Source of the DNA: Kineothrix sp. MB12-C1
Lineage (GTDB): Bacteria > Bacillota > Clostridia > Lachnospirales > Lachnospiraceae
Direction: 5' to 3'
Length of the DNA stretch: 64,000 nt
Assembly (NCBI RefSeq): GCF_030863805.1
Contig: NZ_CP132957.1
Span: forward strand, 1,612,001-1,676,000
Made by a program: the position numbers and the translations under genes. This document shows positions 37,625 through 46,639 of the stretch, piece by piece (the stretch's first letter is position 1; each line of letters opens with the position of its first letter). Below the pieces are notes generated by a model that searched no databases, had not been told where the DNA came from, and saw nothing but the letters and a program-made list of their open reading frames with translations.

Positions 37625-39319
37625 CTATTGCTTCAAATAGTTCTCGATCACATCCCATATGGAAGGCTTTTCGAACCCTAACTTCCATGCGGCAACACCT
37701 GCAATATTGTATTTATTCATGATGTTAAGCTTAACCTCGATGGACTGTTCATCCTCCAACCATACTTGGTAGAAACTGGTTCCTTCCTGTATCTCGCCGT
37801 AATTTTGGCAGGTAACTTCATCCCATCTTATTTCTATATTATGGTTTTTCACGAATTCCTCCGCTAATTCCATACCTACTGCCTGGCTGGTAAGCTCTGC
37901 GCCTTTCGTCTCCCATATTCTCGTGTAAAAAGGAATCGCATTAATTACCTTCTCAGGCGCCACCTGTTCTACCGTTCTTTTAATTCCTTCCTCTACAAAA
38001 CTGATAGAGGCAACACTTCCCGCCTCGGAGCTTCCTTTATAATACTCGTCATATCCCATAATAATGACATAATCTGCTACCGCTCCCTGTTCCTCGCGGT
38101 CATAATGATCCGTATATCCTGTAGGCACATAGTTATCCACGGAAAGCACAATACCATTTTTCCTGCAGGCAACCGATAACTCCCTAATAAACTGTATGAA
38201 GTGTTCCCCGGCATCCCGGCTGACTTCCTCGAAGTCCACATTGATTCCGTCCAAATCATATGCCAATGCCTCATTGATCAGGTTATCGATTAAATGCGCT
38301 CTTTTGCTCGTATAAGATAATACTTCATAAGTATTCACAGCTTCCTTATTTGTAAAATTATCGATAAGAGCCCATACCTCAATTCCCAGCTCATGCGCCT
38401 TTGTTACATAATCCTTAGATGCAAAGCTTGTAAAGTTGCCATCATTATCGCTAAGTGCGAACCAGGTAGGAGAAATCGTATTGATTCCCTTTGTTCCTGC
38501 CAGTGCGGAAGAAAGCGTGTCGTTTCCTGCCACCCCTGCCACCGCATGCCATCCCAAATTAATTTTATATGGTTTCGATATATTCGTATATACCGGCTCC
38601 TCATAATCGGTGACCGGTATCGGAGATTCTACCGCATAGTTGTCCAAGTGCTTTTTCTCCACATAGCCGATAATGGAGTTATCAGTCTTTACCTTACTCC
38701 ACTTCTCCATCTCTTCAATTACAATAACGGTATCACCCTCGTTCATATCTTCAAGAATCGGGCTTTTCACACCGCCTTGATAGCGTACCGCTGTATCCTT
38801 TATGATCTGAGCAGTATTTCTTTCTTCCCATTTCGTATAGACTTGCATATAATTGGGGTCGGTAAACGCTTCATAAGAAAAGTTCGCATACTTTTTCACG
38901 TAATCGATTGCCACATAGAGAATATCTCCTTCATTTCTGGCAATGATATATTCTTCAGAAGCAATTCCTTGTGCCGTTTCGTATTCAGAAGATCCGATTT
39001 CATTACGAATCGTTTCTTCCGGTAACGTAATTAACAGGAGTCCTTCTCTTTTATCTTCGTATAACCTGTCGTTAAAGTACTTATGAACCGTAGCCAAATC
39101 AAGGTAATATACCCCATCAAACAACTTCGCTGATTCCTCTATTACCTCATCTTGTAAGATAATTGGTACCTCCTCGGCACTTTCTATCGCAAAGTACTCT
39201 TTGAGATCCTTCCTCTCCTTAGAGTACGAATATTTATCTACAACTTTTATCGCAATACTTATTGCAACAACCACAATGATAAGGACGATTGCAGCTATTA
39301 CCGGAATTATTTTCTTCAT
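37625..39319 (-). CDS. Membrane-anchored GH18 family protein with SH3 domain
   Basis: A 564-residue protein: N-terminal membrane helix (about 4-26), a region of about 40-170 resembling a copper-amine-oxidase-like N-domain (LDLATVHKYFNDRLYEDKR), a bacterial SH3 domain (about 180-230, GDTVIVIEEMEKWSKVKTDN), and a GH18 barrel (about 245-560). The GH18 signature is DLDGINVDFEEV with catalytic Glu near 364. Related proteins (SleL/YaaH/YdhD) cut glucosaminidic bonds in peptidoglycan or cortex. It is the first gene of a possible two-gene wall unit with the amidase, 76 bases apart. Confidence 0.9.
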   Translation of the reverse strand: MKKIIPVIAAIVLIIVVVAISIAIKVVDKYSYSKERKDLKEYFAIESAEEVPIILQDEVIEESAKLFDGVYYLDLATVHKYFNDRLYEDKREGLLLITLPEETIRNEIGSSEYETAQGIASEEYIIARNEGDILYVAIDYVKKYANFSYEAFTDPNYMQVYTKWEERNTAQIIKDTAVRYQGGVKSPILEDMNEGDTVIVIEEMEKWSKVKTDNSIIGYVEKKHLDNYAVESPIPVTDYEEPVYTNISKPYKINLGWHAVAGVAGNDTLSSALAGTKGINTISPTWFALSDNDGNFTSFASKDYVTKAHELGIEVWALIDNFTNKEAVNTYEVLSYTSKRAHLIDNLINEALAYDLDGINVDFEEVSRDAGEHFIQFIRELSVACRKNGIVLSVDNYVPTGYTDHYDREEQGAVADYVIIMGYDEYYKGSSEAGSVASISFVEEGIKRTVEQVAPEKVINAIPFYTRIWETKGAELTSQAVGMELAEEFVKNHNIEIRWDEVTCQNYGEIQEGTSFYQVWLEDEQSIEVKLNIMNKYNIAGVAAWKLGFEKPSIWDVIENYLKQ

Positions 39320-40013
39320 TCATCCAGCTCCCTTCCAACCGTCCTTTATTATAGCAAACTATTCCTATACCGTCATTACCAATTTTGACTTTTTATTACT
39401 TTTTTTGTCAGCATATATAATGCTTCGTACAAACGGCTACTCTACTGCATCTGACAGTCACGGGGTCTTCCTGTTTTTATGCAATATTATTTACAATATG
39501 GTTAAGCAGAGAATTATTGGTTATTGTTATCGATTACCTGTTTGTGACCAAAAGCAGTTTCGTGATATACTTTTTTATAAAATGACGATAATAGATAAAT
39601 AGAAGGATGCCCTGAACATGTATCAAATAAAATGGTACAAAAATAAAATGTCCTGCTTTAGAACTATACGCGAATTATAAATTGTGAAAATATTTGGAAA
39701 ATTTTATTTTATGAGCAAGCACATAAGCTTGTAAGACATCTCCCATACTATATAATGAAATATGGAAGATAAGAATGGAAATATTTAACCGCTTAAAATA
39801 AGCAAAAAATATTCCAATTTATGCTTTAAAATGATACAATAAATATATAGAACTGTCATGCCTCCTTCCGATACTGACTATCCAGAGACATCCTATGGGA
39901 GTAATTATAACCAAACTTTTCGGATATTTCAAGTAAATTTTGAAGGAAATTTCTTATTTTATTTCTTTTGTTAAAATTTTTATTAAAATTTTTTAAACAC
40001 TGAATCAATGCTA
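39320..40013. other. Long non-coding gap upstream of mecA
   Basis: About 690 AT-rich bases with no convincing gene, riboswitch or repeat. A 60-codon frame at 39421-39602 lacks a ribosome binding site and protein-like character. Several short A/T palindromes are present (for example around 39810). Confidence 0.5.
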
Positions 40014-40042
40014 TTGACTTAGCCTATCGTTAAGTATAATAT
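40014..40042 (+). promoter_or_regulatory. Candidate promoter of mecA
   Basis: TTGACT at 40014-40019 and TAATAT at 40037-40042 are 17 bases apart (an overlapping TATAAT at 40035 gives 15), about 100 bases before the mecA ATG. Confidence 0.6.
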
Positions 40043-40141
40043 ACATTTAACTGTAAAGTATTATTCTTTAGGGTTTTAATAGGTTCAGGTTAGTCACAAG
40101 ATAAAACAATGGCAGTATCTTAATAGTAAGGATGTGATAAC

Positions 40142-40924
40142 ATGAAAATTGAAAAAGTTAACGACCATCAGATTCGCTGTACACTTACGAGAGAAGATTT
40201 AGCCGACCGTGAATTAAAAATCAGTGAACTCGCATACGGAACCGAGAAAGCAAAGAATCTGTTTCGAGATATGATGCAACAAGCATCCTTTGAATTCGGA
40301 TTCGAGGCTGAAGACATTCCGCTGATGATAGAAGCTATCCCGCTAAACGCAGACTGTATCGTTCTTATCATTACCAAGGTAGAGGATCCGGAGGAACTCG
40401 ATACTCGTTTCTCCAAATTTGCCCCTTCCGTTCACGATACAGATGATGAGTTAGACGAAATGATAGATAGTCTTTCCGAAGGAGCCGACGATGTGCTCGA
40501 TTTATTCAAGAAGATTCACGATGGCAAATTCGCCAGTCAACAGATAGATACGGCAAACACTTCTCACAAGGAAGAACAGCAGACAAAGAGTGAAAAGGCA
40601 CCGGACTTACCCATTCAGGCGGAGCAAGACTTGACAAGGATCTTTTCCTTCGATTCTTTGAACACTATTACGAGGATTTCCCGTATTCTTGCCCACTACT
40701 ATGGAAGCAGTAATTCATTATACAAAAACGATGTTAATCACCGATATGTACTTCTCATCTCCAAGGGGAGCCACACGCCGGTAGAATTCAACAAAATATG
40801 CAATATTTTATCCGAATATGGAACCAGCGAAAAATATGCACTGGCAAGTGAAGCATATTTAGAAGAACATTTTGAACCCATTATTAAAAATAATGCTCTA
40901 CAGGCACTGAGTCAAATATTATAG
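40142..40924 (+). CDS. mecA: Adaptor protein MecA
   Basis: A 260-residue protein of the MecA/YpbH family that delivers substrates to the ClpC-ClpP protease. The N-terminal substrate-binding domain (MKIEKVNDHQIRCTLTREDL, and QQASFEFGFEAEDIPLMIEA split) and the C-terminal ClpC-binding domain (from about 165, RIFSFDSLNTITRISRIL) flank an acidic, low-complexity linker (about 95-160). AAGGATGTGATAAC precedes the ATG. Single gene with promoter and terminator. Confidence 0.94.
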   Translation: MKIEKVNDHQIRCTLTREDLADRELKISELAYGTEKAKNLFRDMMQQASFEFGFEAEDIPLMIEAIPLNADCIVLIITKVEDPEELDTRFSKFAPSVHDTDDELDEMIDSLSEGADDVLDLFKKIHDGKFASQQIDTANTSHKEEQQTKSEKAPDLPIQAEQDLTRIFSFDSLNTITRISRILAHYYGSSNSLYKNDVNHRYVLLISKGSHTPVEFNKICNILSEYGTSEKYALASEAYLEEHFEPIIKNNALQALSQIL

Positions 40925-40928
40925 TAGC

Positions 40929-40959
40929 AAAATCCCATCACCTTCGGTGATGGGATTTT
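40929..40959 (+). terminator. Terminator of mecA
   Basis: AAAATCCCATCACC and GGTGATGGGATTTT, a perfect 14-bp stem with a 3-base loop and T-rich tail, 5 bases after the mecA stop. The same CACCTTCGGTGATGGGATT core recurs at 35568-35586. Confidence 0.9.
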
Positions 40960-40981
40960 CATTTGCCATATTACATAATGT

Positions 40982-41154
40982 CAGGGGCAAAAGGTATTTT
41001 ACCCCTATGATACCTACGGATTGCTACGCACTTTGTGCTCTCGCAATCCTAAAACATGAGAAATCCGCCCTATTCGGTCTACTTTCTCATGTTTTGCGGG
41101 TCCCAAAGTCATGTTTTTTCATGCTCGCATGAAACACATGACCTTTTGACCCTG
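40982..41154. repeat. MITE-like 173-bp element with terminal inverted repeats
   Basis: Ends CAGGGGCAAAAGGT and ACCTTTTGACCCTG are inverted copies with one mismatch. Inside are three further hairpins: GATTGC/GCAATC near 41019-41047, a perfect 13-bp AAAACATGAGAAA/TTTCTCATGTTTT (41051-41095), and TTCATGC/GCATGAA (about 41117-41134). No coding frame. It lies between the mecA terminator and the DUF1858 stop. A 17-bp part (41098-41114) recurs inverted at 55761-55777. Confidence 0.8.
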
Positions 41155-41160
41155 GTATCA

Positions 41161-41355
41161 TCACATTGCAGCTGCAACCTTCTTCATCAGGTCATCTATG
41201 TTCATACCATGAACCATAGCTGCTTCTTCCAACGTCTCACCCTGAGAAGAAGGACATCCTAAACAATGCATCCCTACTTCCATAAGAACAGGTGCCACAT
41301 TAGGATTTATTCTTAATATTTCTCCAATTGTCATATCCTTGGTAATCTCTGCCAT
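41161..41355 (-). CDS. DUF1858-domain protein
   Basis: A 64-residue protein that is one DUF1858 domain: [20 protein letters not shown], then [22 protein letters not shown]. The CLGC pair is conserved. Such domains occur alone or next to hybrid-cluster or ScdA-like di-iron repair proteins and may bind a metal or sulfur ligand; no function is proven. AGGAGGTAAATG precedes the ATG. It is divergent from the pfl genes. Confidence 0.88.
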   Translation of the reverse strand: MAEITKDMTIGEILRINPNVAPVLMEVGMHCLGCPSSQGETLEEAAMVHGMNIDDLMKKVAAAM

Positions 41356-41526
41356 CTTTCATTTACCTCCTTTTGTATAAAAAATGTTTTCTGGGAAAAC
41401 TATAGTTAGTATAATACTTTCTCCACCTTCTGACAACCTATTCTCAATTATTAATATAATTAACAAAAATTTTATAATTATATGCTAGGATTGCATGAAT
41501 GTTCCTAAAAAAGTACATTCCGTCGC

Positions 41527-41556
41527 TTGACGCACTAAGAATGTTTGACATATAAT
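41527..41556 (+). promoter_or_regulatory. Promoter of the pfl locus
   Basis: TTGACG (41527-41532) and TATAAT (41551-41556) with an 18-base spacer, about 65 bases upstream of the pflB ATG. Confidence 0.7.
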
Positions 41557-41562
41557 TAACAT
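41545..41562. promoter_or_regulatory. Candidate Rex-type operator over the pfl -10 region
   Basis: TTGACATATAATTAACAT compared with the Rex consensus TTGTTAA-N4-TTAACAA: the right half matches 6 of 7, the left half 4 of 7. It covers the -10 box. Rex, which senses NADH/NAD+, controls fermentation genes in clostridia; the match here is only moderate. Confidence 0.35.
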
Positions 41563-41619
41563 GTTCGAAAATTGTAATATAAAAACTAATTATAAATTAA
41601 TTTTAGGAGGCTTATTTAA

Positions 41620-43659
41620 ATGAGACCAGAATGGAAAGATTTTGTAGGCGGCAAATGGGAAAGCGAAATCAACGTTCGCGACTTCATCCAGAAAAACTAT
41701 CATCCTTATGATGGCGATGAATCCTTTTTGGCAGAGGCTACACAAAACACAAAAGATTTATGGAACATGGTACTTGAACTTCAGAAGAAAGAGCGCGAAG
41801 CAGGCGGCGTTCTCGATATGGATACAAAGATTGTTTCCACTATCACTTCTCACGGTCCCGGTTACCTGGACAAGGAAAAAGAGACAATTGTCGGCTTCCA
41901 GACAGATAAACCTTTCAAACGTTCCCTTCAGCCTTATGGTGGTATTCGTATGGCAGAAAAGGCTTGCTCCGATAATGGATATGAAGTAGCTCCTGAGATC
42001 AGCGAGTTCTTCTCCACACATAGAAAAACACACAATGCAGGATGCTTCGATGCTTATAATGAAGATATGAGAGCATGCCGTTCTTCCCATATTGTTACAG
42101 GTCTTCCGGATGCTTACGGAAGAGGACGTATTATCGGTGACTACAGACGTATTGCTCTATACGGAATCGATAGATTGATCGAAGATAAACTCGCTCAGAA
42201 GGATTCTACAGGCCGCGTTATGACCGACGAAGTTATTCGTCTGCGCGAAGAACTCTCCGAGCAGATCGTGGCTCTTAAGATGATGAAACAGATGGCCGCT
42301 TCTTATGGATGCGATATCTCCAAGCCATCCACTAACGTAAAAGAAGCAATTCAGGCTATGTATTTCGGATATTTATGTGCAGTAAAAGAGCAAAACGGTG
42401 CGGCTATGTCCCTCGGACGTACTTCCACCTTTATCGATTGCTTCGCAGAAAGAGACTTAGAAAACGGAACCTTCACAGAAGAGCAGATTCAGGAATTCAT
42501 CGATCACTTCATTATGAAATTAAGATGTATAAAATTTGCTCGTACACCTGAATACAATCAGATCTTTGCAGGTGACCCTGTATGGGTAACGGAATCTCTC
42601 GCTGGTGTCGGTGTTGACGGACGTCACCTCGTATCCAGAACCTCTTTCCGTTATTTACACACTCTTACTACTTTAGGAGCTTCTCCCGAGCCGAACTTAA
42701 CTGTTCTCTGGTCTACAAGACTCCCTGAGAACTTCAAAAGATACTGCGCTAAGATGTCTATCCTGACGTCTTCCATTCAGTATGAAAACGATGATCTTAT
42801 GAGAGTAACTCATGCGGACGATTACGGTATTGCATGCTGCGTATCCTCCATGGTAATCGGTAAAGAAATGCAGTTCTTCGGCGCTCGTGCTAACCTTGCA
42901 AAATGTATGCTTTACGCTTTGAACGGCGGCATTGACGAAGTAACGAAGAAACAGGTCGGCCCGAAATACCGCAAGGTAGAAGGCGATGTTCTCGACTTTG
43001 ATGATGTAATGGATAAATTCAAAGATATGATGGAATGGCAGGCAGATGTATATGTTAATACATTGAATGTTATCCACTATATGCATGATAAATACTGCTA
43101 CGAAAGAGCACAGATGGCTCTTCACGATAGAGATGTTAAGCGTTACTTCGCAACAGGTATTGCCGGATTATCTATCGTTGCAGACTCCTTATCCGCTATT
43201 AAATACGCTAAGGTAGAAGTAGTCAGAGATGAAGACGGAATTATCGTTGACTTTAAGACAACCGGCGATTTCCCTAAATACGGTAATGACGATGACCGCG
43301 TAGACGAAATAGCACGTAAGATCGTTTCCACATTTATGACAGCGATCAGAAGACACCATACCTATAGAGACGGTGTTCCTACCATGTCCGTTCTTACGAT
43401 TACTTCTAACGTAACTTACGGTAAGGCAACAGGAAACACACCGGATGGACGCAAGAAAGGTCAGCCTTTCGCTCCCGGTGCTAACCCGATGCACGGACGT
43501 GATACTCACGGTGCTATCGCTTCTCTTGCATCCGTTGCAAAACTTCCATTCGCAGACGCTCAGGACGGTATCTCCAATACCTTCTCCATCATTCCCGGCG
43601 CTCTCGGAAAAGAAGACAGAGTATTCTCCGGAGACATTGATTTGGATTTAAACAGCTAA
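41620..43659 (+). CDS. pflB: Pyruvate formate-lyase core subunit lacking the glycyl-radical domain
   Basis: A 679-residue protein homologous to PflB, which splits pyruvate plus CoA into acetyl-CoA and formate. The thiyl pair is present as Cys406-Cys407 in [20 protein letters not shown], as are [20 protein letters not shown]-type N-terminal motifs and the C-terminal [20 protein letters not shown]. Unlike the 760-residue Escherichia coli enzyme it ends just before the glycyl-radical segment, at DIDLDLNS. That segment is encoded separately at 43922-44167. AGGAGG lies 12 bases before the ATG. The gene ends cleanly, so this is not a frameshift. Confidence 0.95.
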   Translation: MRPEWKDFVGGKWESEINVRDFIQKNYHPYDGDESFLAEATQNTKDLWNMVLELQKKEREAGGVLDMDTKIVSTITSHGPGYLDKEKETIVGFQTDKPFKRSLQPYGGIRMAEKACSDNGYEVAPEISEFFSTHRKTHNAGCFDAYNEDMRACRSSHIVTGLPDAYGRGRIIGDYRRIALYGIDRLIEDKLAQKDSTGRVMTDEVIRLREELSEQIVALKMMKQMAASYGCDISKPSTNVKEAIQAMYFGYLCAVKEQNGAAMSLGRTSTFIDCFAERDLENGTFTEEQIQEFIDHFIMKLRCIKFARTPEYNQIFAGDPVWVTESLAGVGVDGRHLVSRTSFRYLHTLTTLGASPEPNLTVLWSTRLPENFKRYCAKMSILTSSIQYENDDLMRVTHADDYGIACCVSSMVIGKEMQFFGARANLAKCMLYALNGGIDEVTKKQVGPKYRKVEGDVLDFDDVMDKFKDMMEWQADVYVNTLNVIHYMHDKYCYERAQMALHDRDVKRYFATGIAGLSIVADSLSAIKYAKVEVVRDEDGIIVDFKTTGDFPKYGNDDDRVDEIARKIVSTFMTAIRRHHTYRDGVPTMSVLTITSNVTYGKATGNTPDGRKKGQPFAPGANPMHGRDTHGAIASLASVAKLPFADAQDGISNTFSIIPGALGKEDRVFSGDIDLDLNS

Positions 43660-43698
43660 TATAAAAACAACGATAACAAAACGAAGAAAGGGGTTATT

Positions 43699-43920
43699 AT
43701 GGACGAACAAGCAATGATTGATGATATTGTAAAAATGCTGGATGCCGGCACACTCAAAGGCGTTGGCCATATCAACGTGGATGTGGATGCTTCTTTAGAG
43801 GAAGCTAAGAGCGTTCAGACTATGGGATGCACCGATTGCTCCAGAACTCCCCTGGCATGCAGTGTTCCCACATTGGAACAAGGCTTAGATGATTTTTCGA
43901 TAACGAAAGGAGATAAATAA
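43699..43920 (+). CDS. grcA2: Small cysteine-containing paralogue of the glycyl-radical subunit (GrcA2-like)
   Basis: A 73-residue protein between pflB and the glycyl-radical gene. Its first 30 residues resemble those of the next protein ([15 protein letters not shown] against [23 protein letters not shown] against HHLNVNVL). Where the paralogue has RVSGYAV it has a cysteine cluster [14 protein letters not shown] (Cys44, Cys47, Cys54) and no glycyl-radical glycine. AAAGGGG lies upstream of the ATG. I recall similar proteins being labelled GrcA2 in clostridial genomes. A role in electron transfer, redox sensing, or protection of the radical is possible but unproven. Confidence 0.75.
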   Translation: MDEQAMIDDIVKMLDAGTLKGVGHINVDVDASLEEAKSVQTMGCTDCSRTPLACSVPTLEQGLDDFSITKGDK

Positions 43921-43921
43921 A

Positions 43922-44167
43922 ATGGCAGATATTAGTTCCGCACAGGTTGATAACCTCGTATCATTATTAGATGGATATGCTACACAAGGTGGACACCACC
44001 TGAACGTTAACGTTCTTAACAGAGATACTCTTCTGGATGCTCAGAAACATCCTGAGAATTATCCTCAGCTCACTATCCGCGTATCCGGATATGCAGTTAA
44101 CTTCATTAAGTTAACTCCCGAACAGCAGAATGACGTTATTTCCCGTACATTCCATGAATCCGTGTAA
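43922..44167 (+). CDS. grcA3: Stand-alone glycyl-radical subunit of PFL (GrcA3-like)
   Basis: An 81-residue protein equivalent to the last 75 residues of E. coli PflB and to YfiD/GrcA. It has [31 protein letters not shown] with the radical-bearing Gly56, and [18 protein letters not shown] at the end. The preceding core protein lacks this part, so the active enzyme must be assembled from two chains. The start is one base after the grcA2 stop, with AAAGGAG inside the end of grcA2, so the two are coupled. Confidence 0.93.
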   Translation: MADISSAQVDNLVSLLDGYATQGGHHLNVNVLNRDTLLDAQKHPENYPQLTIRVSGYAVNFIKLTPEQQNDVISRTFHESV

Positions 44168-44189
44168 TTAAACGCAAGATGTAACTATC

Positions 44190-44219
44190 AAAGGGCCTTG
44201 AAGCAGTTCAGGGCCCTTT
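44190..44219 (+). other. Stem-loop between grcA3 and pflA
   Basis: AAAGGGCC and GGCCCTTT, 8-bp stem with a 14-base loop, followed by A residues rather than T on the plus strand. More likely an RNA processing or stabilising hairpin than a terminator. Confidence 0.5.
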
Positions 44220-44242
44220 AAAAAAAGAAAAGGAAGATAGCT

Positions 44243-45004
44243 ATGCAAGGCAGAATACATTCAATTGAAAGTTTTGGTACTGTGGACGGCCCCGGTACGA
44301 GATTCGTTGTTTTCCTACAGGGATGTCCCATGCGTTGTGCCTATTGCCATAATCCCGATACATGGGAAATGAATGGCGGCACTCTTATGGAGCCGAAAGA
44401 AATTTTTGAGCAATATAGGCGAAACAAAGGCTTTTATAAAAATGGCGGCATAACCGTAACCGGTGGGGAGCCGCTTTTACAAATCGATTTCCTTATCGAT
44501 TTATTTACCATTGCCAAAAAAGAAGGCGTTCATACCTGTATCGATACCTCCGGCATTACCTATAAGGCCCATAATACGGCGTGGGTGAAGAAGTTGGATA
44601 AGCTTATGGAGCTAACGGACCTCGTTATGCTCGATATTAAGCATATCGATGCCGTAAAGCATAAAGAACTCACGGAACAACCCAATGAAGATATCCTTGA
44701 CTTCGCATCCTATCTGAATGAAAAACATGTGGATATGTGGATTCGTCACGTAATTGTTCCCGGATACACAGATGACGACAAATATCTCTTCGACCTTGGA
44801 TATTTTATCGGTCAATTCAGTAATCTGAAAGCTTTGGATGTTCTACCCTATCATGTTATGGGCGAAGCGAAATATAAAGAACTCAACATGGAATATAAGC
44901 TTGCAGGCGTACCTGCCATGGATAAGGATAAGGCTGCTGAAAAGAGGCGCGTCATCCTTGACGGCGTCAAAAAACGCCGCAGTGAACCGGGGCAGCCCCA
45001 TTAA
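44243..45004 (+). CDS. pflA: Pyruvate formate-lyase activating enzyme
   Basis: A 253-residue radical SAM protein that abstracts hydrogen from the glycyl residue of PFL to make it active. The 4Fe-4S motif is GCPMRCAYCHNPD (Cys28, Cys32, Cys35), followed by TVTGGEPLLQ and DLVMLDIKHID. AGGAAGATAGCT precedes the ATG. Its partner glycyl-radical protein is encoded 75 bases upstream; here it must act on the 81-residue chain, alone or bound to the core. Confidence 0.97.
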   Translation: MQGRIHSIESFGTVDGPGTRFVVFLQGCPMRCAYCHNPDTWEMNGGTLMEPKEIFEQYRRNKGFYKNGGITVTGGEPLLQIDFLIDLFTIAKKEGVHTCIDTSGITYKAHNTAWVKKLDKLMELTDLVMLDIKHIDAVKHKELTEQPNEDILDFASYLNEKHVDMWIRHVIVPGYTDDDKYLFDLGYFIGQFSNLKALDVLPYHVMGEAKYKELNMEYKLAGVPAMDKDKAAEKRRVILDGVKKRRSEPGQPH

Positions 45005-45102
45005 ATTTTTCGCTTGTATTTACACTACTTTTGTATTAAAATAAGATAAGGTTTGATAACAATTTATCAATCAGAGATACATAGTTAAGGAGGAAATATA
45101 AC

Positions 45103-45273
45103 ATGGCATATGTAATTGATGATTCTTGTGTAAGCTGTGGCGCTTGCGAGCCTCAGTGTCCCGTTGAAGCAATCAGCGCTGGTGACAGCCAGTACAATAT
45201 TGATGCGGATACTTGCATCGACTGCGGTTCTTGCGCAGGTGTTTGCCCTACAGGCGCTATTTCTCAGGGCTAA
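45103..45273 (+). CDS. 2[4Fe-4S] ferredoxin
   Basis: A 56-residue clostridial-type ferredoxin. Two CxxCxxCxxxC clusters: Cys9, 12, 15, 19 (CVSCGACEPQCPVEA) and Cys38, 41, 44, 48 (CIDCGSCAGVCPTGA). AAGGAGG lies 8 bases before the ATG. It carries low-potential electrons, for example in pyruvate metabolism. Its place 98 bases after pflA suggests it could supply the electron needed by the activating enzyme, but it may have its own promoter. Confidence 0.95.
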   Translation: MAYVIDDSCVSCGACEPQCPVEAISAGDSQYNIDADTCIDCGSCAGVCPTGAISQG

Positions 45274-45292
45274 TATGAATTTAACCGACATT

Positions 45293-45347
45293 AAGAGCGT
45301 GCTGTCAAGCTATCTTGAAGATAATTTGGCAGCACGCTTCTTTATTT
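45293..45347 (+). terminator. Terminator after the ferredoxin gene
   Basis: GCGTGCTG and CAGCACGC pair at the base of a longer imperfect stem and are followed by TTCTTTATTTT. Confidence 0.85.
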
Positions 45348-45384
45348 TGAGTACTAAAAGAGGGCCGTATCATTTAATTTTCAC

Positions 45385-46548
45385 TTACCAATACAATACC
45401 CAATCTTTCTGTAATCTGGTCAGCGCTTCCATATAGAAGTAATCACCCCAGGAGTTACATTCATCCACACCGCAATGATGACAAGTATTATAGGGAGAAT
45501 GATTGGAATAAGTGCTATGCAGTACAAGTCCGTTAGAAACTCTTTCATCCTTCACCGCATAGTTGTCATATAGAGACTTCATCAGTTTCATCGCATACTT
45601 TTTGTATATTGCAGCATCCTCTTTTTCCATATATTTAATCATTTCCAACATACCGCAGGCTGCAATGGAGGCGGAGGAAGAATCTCTCGGCTGATCGTCC
45701 CCATCCGTGAATTCTAAGTCCCAAAAGGGAACCATATCCTTAGGCAGATGCTCAAGGAAGTATCCGGTTACATTCTTAAATATATTCATATATTCTTTTC
45801 TGCCTGTATACTTATATGCCAGTGCACTGCCATAGATCCCCCATGCTTGCCCTCTTGCCCAGGCAGATCCGTCACGGTATCCCTGGCAGGTGGCACCATG
45901 ATCCGGTGCACCCGTTTTCATATCAAAGAAAAAGGTATGCCATGTGGAGTAATCTTCTCTGATGATATTTTTTATCGTTGTATGTATATGTTTCTCCGCA
46001 ATATTCCTATACTTATTATCCCCAGTCTCTTCCGATGCCCAATACAGTAACGGAAGATTCAAAAGACAGTCTATAATCAGCCTGTAATTTTCCGGCGCAT
46101 CCATAGCCCCCCATGCTTGGATAAATTCTCCCACCGGATGGTATCTGCTGATTAGCTGATCCGCCGCCTTAATCGCAGCTTCTCTTCCCGCCTTACTTCC
46201 GATTAGTTTATATCCTGCCACACAGGACGGAGAGTACAAAAACCCCATATCATGATGATCCACCACAATTTTTTCATCAATCCTGTGAAGAAAACTTTCT
46301 ATCTGAATTTCTCCCACCCTTTTTAGTCTTTCATCACCGCAGTACTCATAAGCCAGCCAGATCTCTCCGGTCCAGAATCCCGTAGTCCAATCGTTGTTCT
46401 CAATAGGCTTATAAAAATTATTCTCACTGTAGGCATTCTGGAACTTGTATGTAAATTCCGGCAAATTTCTTATTATCTGCTCTGCACAAAACCGAAGTGC
46501 CTCATTCACTTCTCTATCTGTAATCATCGGCATATTTTCATATAACAT
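45385..46548 (-). CDS. GH88 unsaturated glucuronyl hydrolase
   Basis: A 387-residue (alpha/alpha)6-barrel enzyme without signal peptide, so cytoplasmic. Motifs fit GH88: HHDMGFLYSPSC with Asp100, RLIIDCLLNLPLLYWASE with Asp160, and CQGYRDGSAWARGQAWGIYG. The spacing of the two Asp agrees with the catalytic pair of the Bacillus GL1 enzyme (Asp88, Asp149). It hydrates and cleaves the 4,5-unsaturated glucuronyl end that polysaccharide lyases leave on glycosaminoglycan or xanthan oligosaccharides. It is the last gene of the operon; no lyase is encoded in the window. Confidence 0.9.
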   Translation of the reverse strand: MLYENMPMITDREVNEALRFCAEQIIRNLPEFTYKFQNAYSENNFYKPIENNDWTTGFWTGEIWLAYEYCGDERLKRVGEIQIESFLHRIDEKIVVDHHDMGFLYSPSCVAGYKLIGSKAGREAAIKAADQLISRYHPVGEFIQAWGAMDAPENYRLIIDCLLNLPLLYWASEETGDNKYRNIAEKHIHTTIKNIIREDYSTWHTFFFDMKTGAPDHGATCQGYRDGSAWARGQAWGIYGSALAYKYTGRKEYMNIFKNVTGYFLEHLPKDMVPFWDLEFTDGDDQPRDSSSASIAACGMLEMIKYMEKEDAAIYKKYAMKLMKSLYDNYAVKDERVSNGLVLHSTYSNHSPYNTCHHCGVDECNSWGDYFYMEALTRLQKDWVLYW

Positions 46549-46639
46549 ATTTTATCTCACTCCTTTGCGCAATTTATAATTCGCTTCCGCCGACTCCAAG
46601 CCAAAACGAAAATAGCGATGGTTTTTGGGCTTTTACCAT

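Noticed and set aside
39421-39602. 60-codon plus-strand frame in the mecA upstream gap
   Set aside because: No ribosome binding site, atypical composition, no recognisable motif.
43650-43930. Frameshift explanation for the short PflB
   Set aside because: The core ends at a natural domain border and is followed by two separate genes, each with its own ribosome binding site.
44190-44219. Terminator between grcA3 and pflA
   Set aside because: The stem is followed by A, not T, on the coding strand; pflA is expected to be read with the locus.
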